64,000 nt of DNA from Begonia masoniana (GCA_022432975.1 CM039515.1:20215554-20279553), one strand, 5' to 3'; positions 46,498-58,269 are shown, numbered from the stretch's first letter. Notes: generated by a model not told the origin, from the letters alone. Numbers and translations are program-made.

Positions 46498-46859
46498 CAT
46501 CGATGATTGATTGCTTGGTTATTGTGATGAATTTGACTATGTACTTGGATTTATTATTTAGCTTGTACTTTTAAATTTTGAAGTACTTGGATACATTTAA
46601 ATATTGTCTTTGGTGTTTTGAGCAACAATTTAAATTCCTTTTGTTCTGCTAAGTGATGATATTGTTTGTGCTATTTGTTGTTTTGTGCTATTTGTGTATT
46701 ATAGGCTTTCATTGCATGTTAATTCTCTTGTTGTAGCACATTCTTTATGGTTATGATTCAGCTGTTTTCAATTGTCATTTCTGAAATTATCAGCATGATT
46801 AATCACTTTTATTCGGTTATGCTAATTGCTTGAAATTGTGAAATTGTTCTAAGTTACAC

Positions 46860-47091
46860 CAAAGAAATACAATGCAGATCGTATTTGATGACCCAATTGT
46901 TCTCCCCACCCACAACACCGCAGAGAATCAAAAACACAAATAAATCTAATAAACTGACACAAAAACAGTAAAAGTGTAAAATAGACAAACTTATTTCAAA
47001 ATGAATAAAGAAGAAAGTAAGAAAAACAATATAAATTAACTAAACCGTAGAAGCTAGAACTCAACCTTAAAGACTGCAGTATACTTCTTTG
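46860..47091. mobile_element. Small inverted-repeat element (about 232 bp) inside the hAT
   Basis: The left end CAAAGAAATACAATGCAG matches the inverse complement of the right end in 15 of 18 positions. The sequence interrupts an otherwise AT-rich 3' region. GAAATTGTTCTAAGTTACAC occurs just before the left end and again a few bases after the right end, which suggests an insertion with an untidy flanking duplication. No superfamily was assigned. Confidence 0.45.
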
Positions 47092-47476
47092 TTCTGTGAA
47101 ATTGTTCTAAGTTACACTAATTGCTTGAAAATTGTGAAATTGTTCTAAGTTATGCTAATTGCTTGAGGAAAGGTAAATCTGTTATTGGTTTTTAATAATT
47201 GTTTTGATGGTAATTTGTATCATTTCTTAAATAACAGAAAATTAGAAATTTTAGGTGATAAAATTGGAAATTTCAGTAAAAAAAAAATGAAAATGGCGCC
47301 TGTCCGGAACTGGGACCGAACCTAGACCGGACCAGAATTTCAGGTGTGGTCCAGGTTTGGTCCCGGGCCCAGACCAGCCCGGTCTAGGTTCCGGGAAGAA
47401 AATCCCAAAACGGTTTAGGCCGGTTCGGTCCGGGCTCGGGACCGGACCGAACCGAACCGGCCCGTGCCCACCCCTA

Positions 47477-48910
47477 CTTTTCATTATGATCTAACTTGGT
47501 AGAAGTTCTCATAGGATGATAAGATTTTGAGGAGTTCATTCCAAATATTTTTAAGAGTTCCTTTACATATTTCTCCTGGTTTAAAAAGATTTAATTTTGA
47601 GATTGCCTAATTTGGAGTCCTAAGAAAAATCCTAATTCCCACATCATAGTTATCTCAAAGTCACTTTGCATCAAGGAAGCAAATTCATTACAAAGAGAAT
47701 CATTCGTTGCACCAAAGATAATAACATCTACATAAATTTGAACAATAAGCATATCATTATCTTTTTACTTGGTGAACAAGATAGAATCAATTTTACCCAT
47801 TTTGAAAGTCTCTATCTAAAAGAAATTTGTTTAACCTATCACACCATGTTCTAGGAGCTTGGTTAAGCCCATAGTGTTTCTTATTGAGCTTATATACATG
47901 ATCAACCTTATCATTGATCTCAAATTCTAACAGTTGCTCTACATATACCTCTTTCAAAATAAAATCATTTAGAAAAGTATTTTTAACATCCGTTTGGAAG
48001 AGAGTAAAATTCTTAAAACAAGCAAAAGCTAGAAGCATACGAATGGATTCTAACCTAGCTTCTAGAGTAAAGGTTTCCTCAGAATCAATCATTTCTTCTT
48101 AGTTATAACCTTTCAACTAATCTCGCATTATTTCTTACAACCAAACCATTTTCATTCAATTTGTTCTTGAAAATCCATTTAGTATAAATAATGGAATGAT
48201 TTTTTGGTCTTGGAACAAGTTTCCAGACATTGTTCCTTTCAATTTGGTTTAACTTTTCTTGCATGACCAAAATTCAATTTTCATCAATCTCGGCTTCATC
48301 AAAATTCTTAGGTTCTATTTGAGAGATGAAAGCTCTGCTAACACAAAAATTCTCAAGGGGGGCTCTAGTTTTGACTTCTAGTAGTTTTGACTCCTAGTGA
48401 ATGATCAACTAAAATATCATCTATACGATGACTCTTGGCATATCTCCAATCTTTGGGTAAATCATCATTGACATTCTCAATTGGAGTAACCTCTAATTCA
48501 TTAGGGGGAAGATCTATAGAAATGATCTCATGATTTGTACTTACTTTTTCACTTAAAACTAGAGAATCCATAGCCATTTCTAAATTATCATTTAACTTCT
48601 TAATGCTTGACGGTTGTGATATTTCGTCAAAAGTTACATGCATAGATTTTTTCATAACTAGAGTTCTTTTATTAAAAATTCTATAGGCTTTTCTAGTTAG
48701 AGAATAACCAAGAAATATTTCATAGTCTGTTTTAGAGTCAAACTTGTCTAAATTACCCTTTGTATTAAGGATGAAGCACTTGCAACCAAAAACTCTAAAA
48801 ATATTTAATGCTTGGAGTTCTACCGTTCCAAAACTCATAAGAGTTTTCTCTATAATAGGTCTAATGGAGACCCGATTAAGAACGTAACAAGCAGTTGCAA
48901 TGGCTTTAGC
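47477..48910 (-). pseudogene. Copia integrase C-terminus and reverse transcriptase (5' part of pol)
   Basis: On the minus strand the integrase end reads ATACYVLNRV, then FRVFGCKCFILNTKGNLDKF and DYEIFLGYS (48365-48900). RT follows: TLEARLESIRMLLAFACFKN, FQTDVKNTFLN, EVYVEQL, YGLNQAPRTWCDRL (47793-48092). The catalytic box near 47729 is YVDV and not YVDD, so the polymerase site is dead. Frames are broken in several places. The element is cut off at about 48910 inside the integrase. Gag, protease, most of integrase and the 5' LTR are missing. Confidence 0.88.
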
Positions 48911-49995
48911 CTAAAAATATTTAAAAAGGAGCAATTTTTCAAGAGTGCAAAGGACTTTACAAGAAAGAGTCACCAACCGAGGAACACATAAAAGAGGAGG
49001 TTGGTTTTCTTCAAAAGGAAACAATTTTTTGGTGAAATTTCAACAATAGGAAGATAACTGTCTAATATAATTAGTTATCCAAGAAATCCATGGGATTCAA
49101 GAAGAAAAGAGACTGTTGAACCATAAGCCAAAATAGTACAAAGTTGAGGTATAAAAGGTGAAAGACATTGATGAAAAAATTTAGAAAAATAGCATCATAT
49201 TGGCAACAGAGCAAACACTTGTTACTTGTTACAAAGATTTTATTTTTTCTAACAACCTTAACCATTTTCTAGTGTGAATTTCTTTGTGTATGATTTAGGA
49301 GACTCATGGATAAATCTATTCAAAAAGGGAAAAGGAATGATATGAACCAAGGAATACTAAAAATTAAAGCTTCAATTAAAAATTTATTAAAGAAAGGTGA
49401 TGCATTTTAAAGTGTAAAAGAATAGTTTTTTATTAAAAAAACTACAAGTAGAAGCCAAAAAGTTTTTTGAAGAGAGATGCATGATGATTCACAAAGATTA
49501 GAGAGAGAAGCATGACGATTGAAGCAAGTTTGAAAGAGATAAAGATTCACGCGGATTGGAGAGAGGAAGTAGAATTTACTTTTAGAGTTTTATTTCTTTA
49601 GTTAAAATTTTTGTTTTTCCAAATCTTTAGATATCACGATTCTTTAGAGATATTTTTAAAATTCTTAGGAATATTTTTATTATTTTTAATATTTTTTTAG
49701 GATATTTAAACACGAGATGTAACTTTAAATAATGAATGAATGATTATTGATTATAGCTTATGCTTCTTGAGTGATTCTCCTTGTGTGAAATTTCTTCTTA
49801 GTTCTTTGTGAAGAACTAGATCTTCTTCAAGTATTGACTCGATAGATCGTCTTTGATAGCTTTAGTTTAGTTAACAGGTGTGTCACGGATCAAGCTCCTA
49901 AATTGATAACTACGGTTCCATCGACAAAGTTCAATCGGGGTCTAGTTCCTCTATTTTTTTGAATCACTTGACGATTCTGTTTTTTATTCTACATT
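48911..49995 (+). other. Decayed gypsy pol tail and LTR
   Basis: No frame is coding in 48911-49315. At 49320-49395 the sequence resembles the last codons of the gypsy pol at 52090-52150 (GGAATGATATGAACCAAGGA against GGAATGATGTGAATCAAGGA). Then 49400-49995 looks like a Ty3/gypsy LTR: GATATTTTT repeats, GATATTTAAACACGAGATGTAAC, GTGATTCTCCTTGTGTG, and TGATAACTACGGTTCCATCG, which I recall from many plant gypsy LTRs. It may serve as 3' LTR of one element and 5' LTR of the next. Exact ends were not found. Confidence 0.5.
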
Positions 49996-50083
49996 TTTGA
50001 CAGGTTCCAGATTCTCCAAAATCTGAGCTTCGCATCAGTTATGTCGCAAACTCCAAAATCTGACTCGAGGATATAAAAGCGTA

Positions 50084-51050
50084 CAAAAGTATTATAAAGA
50101 GATGGAAATAGCCATGATAAGAGCAAACATGGAGGAAGACGTCGAAGCAACTATGAGATAGTTTATTGGAGGGTTAAATTAGGAAATCACAAATGTAGTG
50201 GATCTATAACACTATGTTGACATGGAGGAGTTGTTTCACAAATCGATCAAGATCGAACGACAACTAAAAGCAAAAAAGAATTCTAAGATGGGATCAACTT
50301 CGAATTTATCTTAGAAATCAAATGTGAAGGAGGAACTTAAGAGTAAAACCATAGCTACCAATGATTTTTCACAAAAAGTCAAGATTGAAACTTCTACAAC
50401 AACTAGAATCTGTAAAAGTAATGTTTCTGATGCCAAGGGTTCAGACATATCGCTTCAAATTGTCCAAATAAAAGAGCAATGGTTTTGTTGGATGATGGCG
50501 ATATGAAAAGCGCAAGTTCAAGTGACAATGAGATGCTACTACTAGAATATTGTAGTGATGTAAATCTAGAGGAACTAGTGAAAGACGAGTTATTATTCAC
50601 GAGGCAAGCATTAAATATACAACATAAGAAGGATGACAATAAGGCATATCGTGAACACATATTTCATACTAGATGTCATGTGAATAACAAGGTATGTAGT
50701 TTGATCATTGATAGCGGGAGTTGCACTAATATGGCAAGCACGTTATTGGTACAAAGGTTGAACTCAAATACCGATAAACATCCTAAGCCTTATAAGTTAC
50801 AATGGCTAAGTGAATGTGGTGAACTTAAAGTGATTTAACAAGTGGAGGTTACATTATTAATCGGAAGGTACAAAGACTAAGTTCTATGTATGTAGTGTTG
50901 ATGCAAGCTACACACATACTTTTAGGAAGGCCTCGACAATTTGATAGAAAAGTCAAACACAATGGATCTAAGAACGAGCACTCTTTAGATCAAAACGGAA
51001 GGATGATGGTTCTAATACCATTGAAGCCATGAGAAACTAGTGAAGACTAA
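50084..51050 (+). pseudogene. Ty3/gypsy gag C-terminus and protease, decayed
   Basis: Gag C-terminal features are a FIGGLN-EITNVVDL-HYV stretch (50160-50220) and IKIERQLKAKK. The 50479-50838 frame carries the protease region: IFHTRCHVNNKVCSLIIDSGSCTNMAS, then PKPYKLQWLSECGELKV. The usual catalytic Asp is present in IIDSGS. LGRPRQFDRK follows at 50922-50955. This arrangement is characteristic of a large plant gypsy group without chromodomain. Stops at several points (for example near 50836) make it inactive. Confidence 0.75.
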
Positions 51051-51419
51051 GAGAAAATAAAAAAAGAGTTCCAAAAGCTTAAGGTTGAAAGAGAAAAAGA
51101 AAATGGTGAAAATAAATTAGTCGAAAAGGATGTTGAAAAAGAAAAAAGACAAAGGAAAAAAGAAATTAGTTGAAAAAGAGTTTGAAAAGAATAGATAGAA
51201 AAGAGAAAAAAAGAGTGGAATGATAAAGAAAAATGAGATGAAAAGTGAGGTGATTTTATTTCTATATAAAATTATTTATTTTTCATCTAACAAGCTTACA
51301 ATTTCTCTTCCAAGTGTTGTGTCTCCTATTTTGTAGGAAAATAAACACGTAAGTCCCAAAAAGTTCTGAAGAGAAATTCCTCTGTTAAGGGAGATTGAGT
51401 AGCAAAAATATCTCATACC

Positions 51420-51723
51420 AAGTACATCAATTCCAAGTTGACTGAAAAATATCAATTAGGTTTGAGTGGTTAGTAAGACCATTTGGTTTATATATTGCAT
51501 CTATTACTTGTATATAGTTGATAAATAATATGCCAAAATCTTTTATTGGAAAATTTATCATTGTTTACTTTGCCTACAACTTGGCTTATGATAAAAATTT
51601 GGATACATATTTTGAGAACTTAAAATTGGATTTTAATGTTTTAAAGGATGTTAATTCTATTAGGTATTATTCACCGTTTGATATTATTGATGATTTTAAT
51701 CCATTAAATGCATTAAATAATTG
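51420..51723 (+). pseudogene. Remnant of gypsy reverse transcriptase active-site region
   Basis: Fragments matching an MPFGL...SKSFIGKFIIVYF...NLDTYFENLK pattern fall at 51470-51640. The block usually reading YFDDILIYS is degraded to YFAYNLAY. Only this small slice of RT remains between protease and integrase tail, so most of RT, RNase H and the integrase core are deleted. Confidence 0.55.
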
Positions 51724-51809
51724 AACTTTGTTTACTAACAAGTTTGTTATTGTGCTTGGAAGAAAAAATAATAAATTTGTTAAGAAGTTTCATGCAATGA
51801 TAAGACTTA

Positions 51810-52235
51810 TTTTTGAACCCAGACATTGGGTTTGGCTACATTTACAAAAAGAAAGGTTCTCCAACCAACAGAAGAACAAGTTGCAACCATAACAAGACGG
51901 GCCTTTCCAAGTCATTGAGCCCATCAACAACAACGCCTTCAAGATCAATTTACCAAGTGAATATGGTAATGTGAGCGTATCAAGCACAACGCCTACAAGA
52001 TCAATTTACCAAGTGAATATGGTAATGTAAGTGCATATTTTAATGTTAGTGATTTGTCTTTATATGATACAGGAGATTCAACAACGAATATTTTCGAGAA
52101 AAGAAGGAATGATGTGAATCAAGGAGCAATCAAGTCCAGGCCCAAAAGCAAAGATCTTTGTCAAAATATTGGAGGCTCAATGACGAGATCGAAAATCAAG
52201 AAAACGGATAAAGCCTTGGATTGATTGGTATTAGA
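51810..52235 (+). pseudogene. Gypsy integrase C-terminal domain with a short internal duplication
   Basis: Translation gives FEPRHWVWLHLQKERF, then DGPFQVIEPINNNAFKINLP and FNVSDLSLYDTGD, the same domain as at 420-600. A segment starting ATCAATTTACCAAGTGAATA (51940) is repeated in tandem at about 51996, about 56 bp later. It ends near 52235 with a charged tail. Confidence 0.75.
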
Positions 52236-52330
52236 GATTCAAGAGAAATAATCTTCCCAACATAATTCAAAACTATTAAATTTGTTAAGTATTGAAGAGA
52301 ATGCCATGAAGGAAAATGTAAATGTTAATA

Positions 52331-53421
52331 TGTTGGCGTTTCTTTTTGGCAAATATAATTTATGGGAATTTATATTTAATTCTCTAAAATATGTTTTCAA
52401 TTATGGAAGATTGATTCTTGGGATTCATGTCATTATTCATCTCATATTTGAATGAATATTTCATATGGATTACAGCGAGATAAGCGATCACAACAAACAA
52501 TGAATATATTCCTAAAGTATTGGGATCCGATTTGATTGTTTGGATGATTCTTTCCTAAAATAGTATGCACGGTGTCACACACAGAAAACATGAGAATTTC
52601 TGTTTCCTTCTTCATGTGGATCTGTTTTGATGTGGTATTTGAATTACTCCTTACATAAGGTAATTGCAAATCATATAAAAATAATTTTTAACAGATAGGC
52701 GTGTGGAACGAACATTGATCTCTTGGGTTTTTCTTGTTCTCCATGTTGATCTTCTTCTTCACCCATGGGTTCGTGTGGTGAATGTTTGTTCAACCAATCA
52801 GTGATTGGATGTTATACGCACTCTATAAGTGAGCTGATCAGATTATCTTCAGAGTCTGTTGGTTTGATGCAACCGTAGACAACGACGAGTGTCATCGACG
52901 GTGTCCCAGATGCTATTCTGCTTCTTTCATTGAAGCTCAGTCTCAGAAGGAGGCTATTTGGAACTCGACAGGAGTTCTGATTGTGGGCAAGAGGATCTTG
53001 CCATACACGAATTCCGGGAGGAGTTATCAATGACAAGGGGAGCTTGTCATCTTTAGATTCTAGGAGGATTCGCCATCAATAAGGGGATATTGTTGTATTC
53101 AGATTCTGAGAGGGATTGATTACAAGTCGAGGGGAGCTCCAAATACTATTTCACTGAGGAAGTTAGGAAGTAGCGACAACAAAAATAAGAGGGAGTCTTT
53201 ATTTGTATAAGTCTGATTGTCTTGTAACTTTAAGAACTCATGAATTGTTTTTAATTCTGGGCGTGGCCCCGCAGACGTAGGCAATTGTCGTACTGCATTA
53301 CCAACCTCCTGTCTCATTATTTTCAGCACTTTATCATTGTTCGTTATTATAATAATTAAGTGGTGCCCTACCTAGTGTTCAACCTACATTAGGGTATCGC
53401 GTAACTAACCTTGATCTTTCA
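52331..53421 (+). mobile_element. Probable 5' LTR of a plus-strand copia element
   Basis: The stretch starts TGTTGGCGTTTC and ends CTTTCA just before a tRNA-iMet-like primer site. It holds a CTATAAGTG box near 52822 and GGGCGTGGCCCCGCAGACGT near 53259-53278, a motif I recall from the R/U5 part of many plant copia LTRs. The right end is fixed by the primer site. The left end is a guess, since no second copy is in the window. Confidence 0.5.
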
Positions 53422-53424
53422 TTT

Positions 53425-53437
53425 AGTATCAGAGCAG
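53425..53437 (+). promoter_or_regulatory. Primer binding site (tRNA-iMet) of the copia element
   Basis: TAGTATCAGAGCA differs by one base from the TGGTATCAGAGC site complementary to the 3' end of initiator tRNA-Met, used by most plant copia and gypsy elements to start reverse transcription. Confidence 0.75.
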
Positions 53438-53494
53438 TTTGCTTCTGTTTCTTAAGCGAGATCCACAGGATTTGATCTTAGTTCAATAGACTCT

Positions 53495-55410
53495 ATGAAG
53501 GAAGGAGGTTCAACTATGCATCCGCCACAATTGGATGGAAGCAACTATGCTTACTGGAAGGCCAGAATGAAAACATTCATCAAGGCTATCAATGAGAAGA
53601 CATGGATATCTATTCTGACAAGATGGAATCCTCCCACGACTACTAACGAAGGAGGTGTCATATCTCTTAAATCTGAAGAAGATTGCTCAGTCTCTTAAGA
53701 TGCACTAGCCAACAGTAATTCAAAGGCACTTAACGCTATTTTTAATGGTGTTGACTTTACTCAGTTCAGAATTATTTCAGCGTGTGAGTCAGCTAAAAGA
53801 GCATGGAAGATTCTCCAAACTACTTATGAAGGAACATCGGCAGTAAAACTATCAAAGATGCAAATGCTCACGACGAGGTTTGAAAATTTAAAAATGCATG
53901 AAGAAGAAAGTATTGCTGAGTTCAATACCAAACTATGTGATATAGCAAATGAGACATTTGCACTTGTGAAACCTTCTCTGAAGAACGGTTGGTACAAAAG
54001 ACTCTAAGGTTTATTCCTCAACGCTTTGCCTGTAATGTTACTGAATTGAAGAAGCGAAAGATGTCTCCAAAATGAAGTTAGAAGAACTAATGAGATCACT
54101 TAGAACTTTTGAGATGAACCTTGGGATTGATGTCGAAACAAAGAAGGTCAAAGGTGTAGCACTAAAGGTTGATACACAAGACTTGAATGATCATGATGAA
54201 GATGATCTTGAAGAGTCTCTTGCACTACTATCAAAGAATTTTAGCCGAGTTATGAAAAAATTTAGGAGAAATAATCTCGGTGTCAGACCCAATGTCAGCA
54301 ATACAAAGCCGGGTTCTTCAAGTAATAAGAAGTTCAGGGAAAACAATCACACTTTAGATCAATCTGCCAAGAATAGAGGAATCCAATGTAGAGAATGTGA
54401 GAATTTTGGACATATACAAGCTGAATGCGCTAACACCTTGAAGAAAAAGAAAAGCTCTCTCAACACTACTTGGAGTGATGATGAATCAGAAAAAGAAGAT
54501 GAATTTAAGAACAACCATATTGCATTTGTTGGTAAAGCTGAACCTACAGAAAAGGGAGATGTTACACACGAACTCACAGATGATATATCAGATTGTAGTG
54601 ATGAAGTGATCAAAGAAGATCTCATTGCAGAATACAAATATCTTCATGAGAAATAGACTGAGCTTGTCAAAATAAATCAGCGTCTTCGTATTCAGAATGG
54701 AGACTTGAAAATTGAGAAGATCCACCTACAAAATTTGATCTCTGAATTAGAAGCCGAATTAAGAACGAGTTAAGAAAAAGTGACAGAACTATTTAACGAG
54801 CTGAATGGCTTGAAGAGAAATGTCAAAATGTTAAATACAGGTTCTTCTAAGTTAGATGATATCTTAAGTGTCAGAAAGCCCAGCTGTGATCGCTCTGGAT
54901 TAGGTTTCAGAGGGGAAAGTTTAGTAGCACAGATAGTGTTTTCTCGGCCTGGAAGCAAAAGGAAGAATTTGATGTCTCCTACAGTGTCCTATGCGCAAAA
55001 GAAGAGTATAGTGTCTCAAATGATGCCAATAAAGAATTCTGATTACAAAGGAAAACAAACAACAATGAATGGTGTAAAAGTCAAAAAGAAGTCAAAGCCT
55101 AATTCCACACCCATCAGAAATGGTAACAGATTTAATTCAGTTTGTCATTACTGCAATCGTAGAGGTCATATTCGACCTAGATGCTTTACCTATCTGGCTT
55201 ATTTAAGACAAGGCACTGCTAGAAATTCTTTCTGTCGCAGACTTTCATAACAAAATTGGAAGAAGAAATCCACCTTGGAGTGTAATGTTACTCATACCTC
55301 CCTAAAAACTACTACAACTGACGTGTGGTACTTTAATAGTGGATGTTCTAGGCATATGACTAGTGAAAAGAAGTTTTTGAAGAACATCACATCTGATCGC
55401 ATGGGAAAAG
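53495..55410 (+). pseudogene. Copia gag and start of protease (Sirevirus-like), interrupted
   Basis: The N-terminus MHPPQLDGSNYAYWKARMKT is the typical plant copia gag start. Gag continues past a stop at 53696-53698 with AWKILQTTYEGT and FENLKMHEEESI. The 54072-54656 frame has a CCHC knuckle CRECENFGHIQAEC (about 54387-54428). A coiled-coil-like stretch and SSKLDDILSVRKP (54849) follow, with stops at 54654 and 54771. A second knuckle CHYCNRRGHIRPRCF is at about 55143. Protease begins with WYFNSGCSRHMTSEKKF (55327-55376), where N replaces the catalytic D. At 55410 the element is cut by LTR G, and the rest of pol would lie beyond the window. Confidence 0.85.
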
Positions 55411-55954
55411 TGTAACGCCCCGAATTTGTAAACTCGGTTCGCTACTCATAACACTGAACAGAACTAAGATATTCTGGGAAAATTTTAAAACTACACTCAA
55501 TGGTCAAAATTCGACATTATTTAAAAGCATCAAAACTTGCAGCGGAAAATTTATTTGTGTAAAACAAGGTCCTTACGAAGATAGACTAGAAAATTACTTG
55601 AAACTACTTAAAGGAAACTTTACTAAAAACAGTTGAGACTCGTGCTTAAAACTCGTTGAAATGCTCCAAAACTAAATTTAAAACGTTACAAGAAACTGGG
55701 GGGGGGGGGGGGGGGGGGGAATAGAGGAGGAATAGCCTCGGTGGTAGAAGCAGAAACAGGAGACATCTTCTGGTTTCAAACATCTACCGATCACATCTGC
55801 CGAACGCATCTGTCGAACGACATCTGCCGAACACATCTACCAAACGCATCTACCGAACGACATCTGCCGAACACATCTACCAAACACAACCACCGAACGA
55901 CATCTGCCGAACAACATCTGCCAAACGACATCTGCCGAACACATCCACCGAACG
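55411..55954 (-). mobile_element. LTR 'G' (family delta), left part, cut by LTR H
   Basis: G starts TGTAACGCCCCGAATTTG in the middle of the copia protease. Its first 45 bases resemble LTR A (TGTAATGCCCCGAAAACCC...GGTTCGCTAC). It carries a 22-nt G run (55698-55719) and a CATCTGCCGAAC repeat field. The remainder and its TSD are beyond H and element I, outside the window. The left flanking 5-mer is AAAAG. Confidence 0.65.
55791..55952. repeat. CATCTGCCGAACA-type short tandem repeats in LTR G
   Basis: About eleven imperfect units of 13-16 bp share ACATCTGCCGAAC or CATCTACCAAAC. The array is cut by the start of LTR H at 55955. Confidence 0.85.
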
Positions 55955-56830
55955 TGTAACACCCGACAACTTCGGGCAGGTGAACTTTCTTTTAACGGAA
56001 TTAACTGCCATCTGTACATATATTTCTTTGGTCAAAAATTAGGCGTCAAAGTTAATCAGTTCTCTTTATAAAATTAGGTTTGGTGGAAAACTTATAATTA
56101 AGCCTGGCTCATTAAGTGTATAAATAGAAAATGGAAATCCTAAAACCTCACAAAAACCTCCACCAGCCGACTTTCCTCTCTTAGCTGACTCTCTCTCCCC
56201 TCAGCTCCCTTCTCTATTCTTCCTCCGGCGATCAACTTCCTTCGGATTTCTTCCGATACTCCAAGCTCGAGGTAAGATTTGGATAATGTGTTTACTAATT
56301 AGTCATTTAAGAGTTGATTAAAGATTTAGATTTGGTTTTCCGAGGAAGTCGAGGTATCATGGTAGATATAGCTATTAACATAGCATTTATGATTGTTGTA
56401 GATAATAAGTAGAAGTAATGAACGTTGGCTGAGCCTGGGTAGTTGGTGAACCCGAATACCATTATCGGTTAGCTGAGGTTTTTATGCACATTAGGTGACT
56501 GATATAATACTCGAATGGAAATGAGTTAGACTTCTAGGATATATACTTAGTTAGAAAGCTATCATTCTGGAATATTAGACTACTTAGGATTTGTTTTCTT
56601 ATCATTAATACGTGAAATGTCTTAGGTGGGGAAAAAGCTCCAATGAAGGAAAGACATTGCTAAGGAATCCTGGTAAGTGAGTGTGTTAAGATTTCCGGCC
56701 ATTAGGGCCCTGCATCACAAGGGTAGTAGATTGAGTTTGTTTCTGATATTCGATTATGTTTGGGAAGTTGTCTGTTTTAGTATAATGTTTGGAATAGTGC
56801 ATACTCTGTTTTCTGATGAATGACTTCTTC
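55955..56830 (+). mobile_element. LTR 'H' (family beta), left part, cut by element I
   Basis: H starts TGTAACACCCGACAACTTCG, sharing its first 14 bases with LTR B. A pyrimidine-rich leader lies at 56150-56260 and the donor CTCGAG/GTAAGATT near 56270. A 47-nt AG/GTAAG-bounded segment at 56626-56672 is followed by TTTCCGGCCATTAGGGCCCT, comparable to GGCCCTTAAGGCC in B. It is interrupted at 56830 by element I, and its right part lies outside the window. Confidence 0.7.
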
Positions 56831-57063
56831 TGTAACACCCCTAATACTGTACCCATTTTTTTTCCTGTAATTATTTTTCTTTTTATACTTTTTACTTTTC
56901 TATGCTTTAAATAAAACTTAATGCGGAATCTAAACCGAAGTTGAAATCAGAACTGAAGTCGGAATTAAAACTGAACTTTAAAAGCATTTAAAACAAAACC
57001 TTTAATAAATAATTAAAACTAAAACATTTAATAAAACTTAAAAAAAAAACAAATAAAAGAAGG

Positions 57064-57281
57064 GAGGGCAGAATCGGAATTCTGCCCTCGTGAATGGAGC
57101 AGCGCTCGGTCGCTGCTCTGTGCAGCGCTGGTCGCTGCTATGTGTGCAGCGACCAGTCGCTGCACACAGCAGCGACTGCACACAGCAGCGACTTGACTCT
57201 CTGGAAATTTTTGAGGTTTTCAGAGAGCAACCAACCTTTCACTCTAACATTTTCACCTCTCAGGAATGTGATTCCAGAGAG
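57064..57281 (-). repeat. Hairpin-array block of the LTR of element I
   Basis: Five inverted repeats: 57064-57074/57079-57089 (11 bp, perfect), 57097-57104/57111-57118 (8 bp), 57141-57153/57156-57168 (13 bp, 2-nt loop), 57197-57207/57217-57227 (11 bp with one wobble) and 57257-57267/57271-57281 (10 of 11). The last two share the CTCTCTGGAA-type stem seen in C and D; the others are specific to this copy. Confidence 0.9.
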
Positions 57282-58269
57282 CAGAACTCAACATTTTTCA
57301 TTTATACTTCTCCCACATTTTTCTTAGCCAGAAACCACTTCTTCCATTCTTACACCCAGATCACAAAATACACCCGACACACTTTTAACCGAATCAATTT
57401 TAAGAAAACAAATTGCGTGGTTATGTTTAAAAACTGAGTATCCTTCAATACCGAACTTTTACCAAAAATACATTTCAAAACATTTTCAAACATCAAAACA
57501 ACCTATCAACTACCAGACCAAGCATCCTAATATTTACTATACAGTTTATCATCAGTCCAAAATATCTCAAAAACCCCCAAAACCTTTACGTACATCCCCC
57601 ACGGGTCAAAACACGCCTCGACTGCTCAGCGCACACCCACGGCCATCATCCATCAACTGCATCCCACGCTAGGAGGAGGAACGTCGTCCTCACCTGGCTC
57701 AATGTCTCCTAAAATATCACCTACACCATACAGACACATATGAGATATTGAAATCTCAGTAAGCTACGTAAATGCAGATGCATGCGTGCAGTGCATATGG
57801 AGTTCAGAAAACATGCATATCAGACATATCAGGTCATTTCATACAGATTGCCACCGAGATATCAGCCCTCTAAATGGAAAGGATACATCCCGCGGTCGGA
57901 CTACCACTTTCGATTTAGAGGAGGGGGGTACATGCTCACAAACCCTACAGCCATGCCTGAGCCCCATCCCGCGTGACCAGATACAGATTACGTATTTTCG
58001 TTCATTATTCATTTCATTTGAAAACTCGTGCAGAAATTCATTTTCATGCCATTTGAAACACGTGATGCATGAACAGTTATAAGCATAATGTAACCATACA
58101 ATAAACAAACACATGTATACCATCAAGACCGAAATAAACTAACCTATAAACAATTAAACCTAACTACCCAACCAAAAGCAGATTAAACAAACAACTCTTC
58201 GGGGATCCTCGATACGACATCGAAGTATAGTGTAGACCGATTGGTCAAAGTAAGTCACGAAAACTTACC

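Larger units (their letters stand above)
43021..47476. mobile_element. hAT transposon (4456 bp) with TIRs, 8-bp TSD and own transposase gene
   Basis: Ends TAGGGGTGGGCA (43021-43032) and TGCCCACCCCTA (47465-47476) are perfect 12-bp inverted repeats, flanked by CTTTTCAT at 43013-43020 and 47477-47484. Subterminal regions (43033-43200 and 47290-47464) are dense in CCGGACCGAACC / GGTCCAG motifs, presumed transposase binding sites. The middle encodes a transposase with BED finger and hATC domain. The insertion splits a minus-strand copia pol. Because the transposase is interrupted, the copy is probably no longer autonomous, though the perfect TIRs and TSD show it is fairly young. Confidence 0.95.

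Noticed and set aside
57090..57437. 115-aa frame in the 3' LTR of element I
   Set aside because: It overlaps the hairpin block and is not preserved in LTRs C and D.
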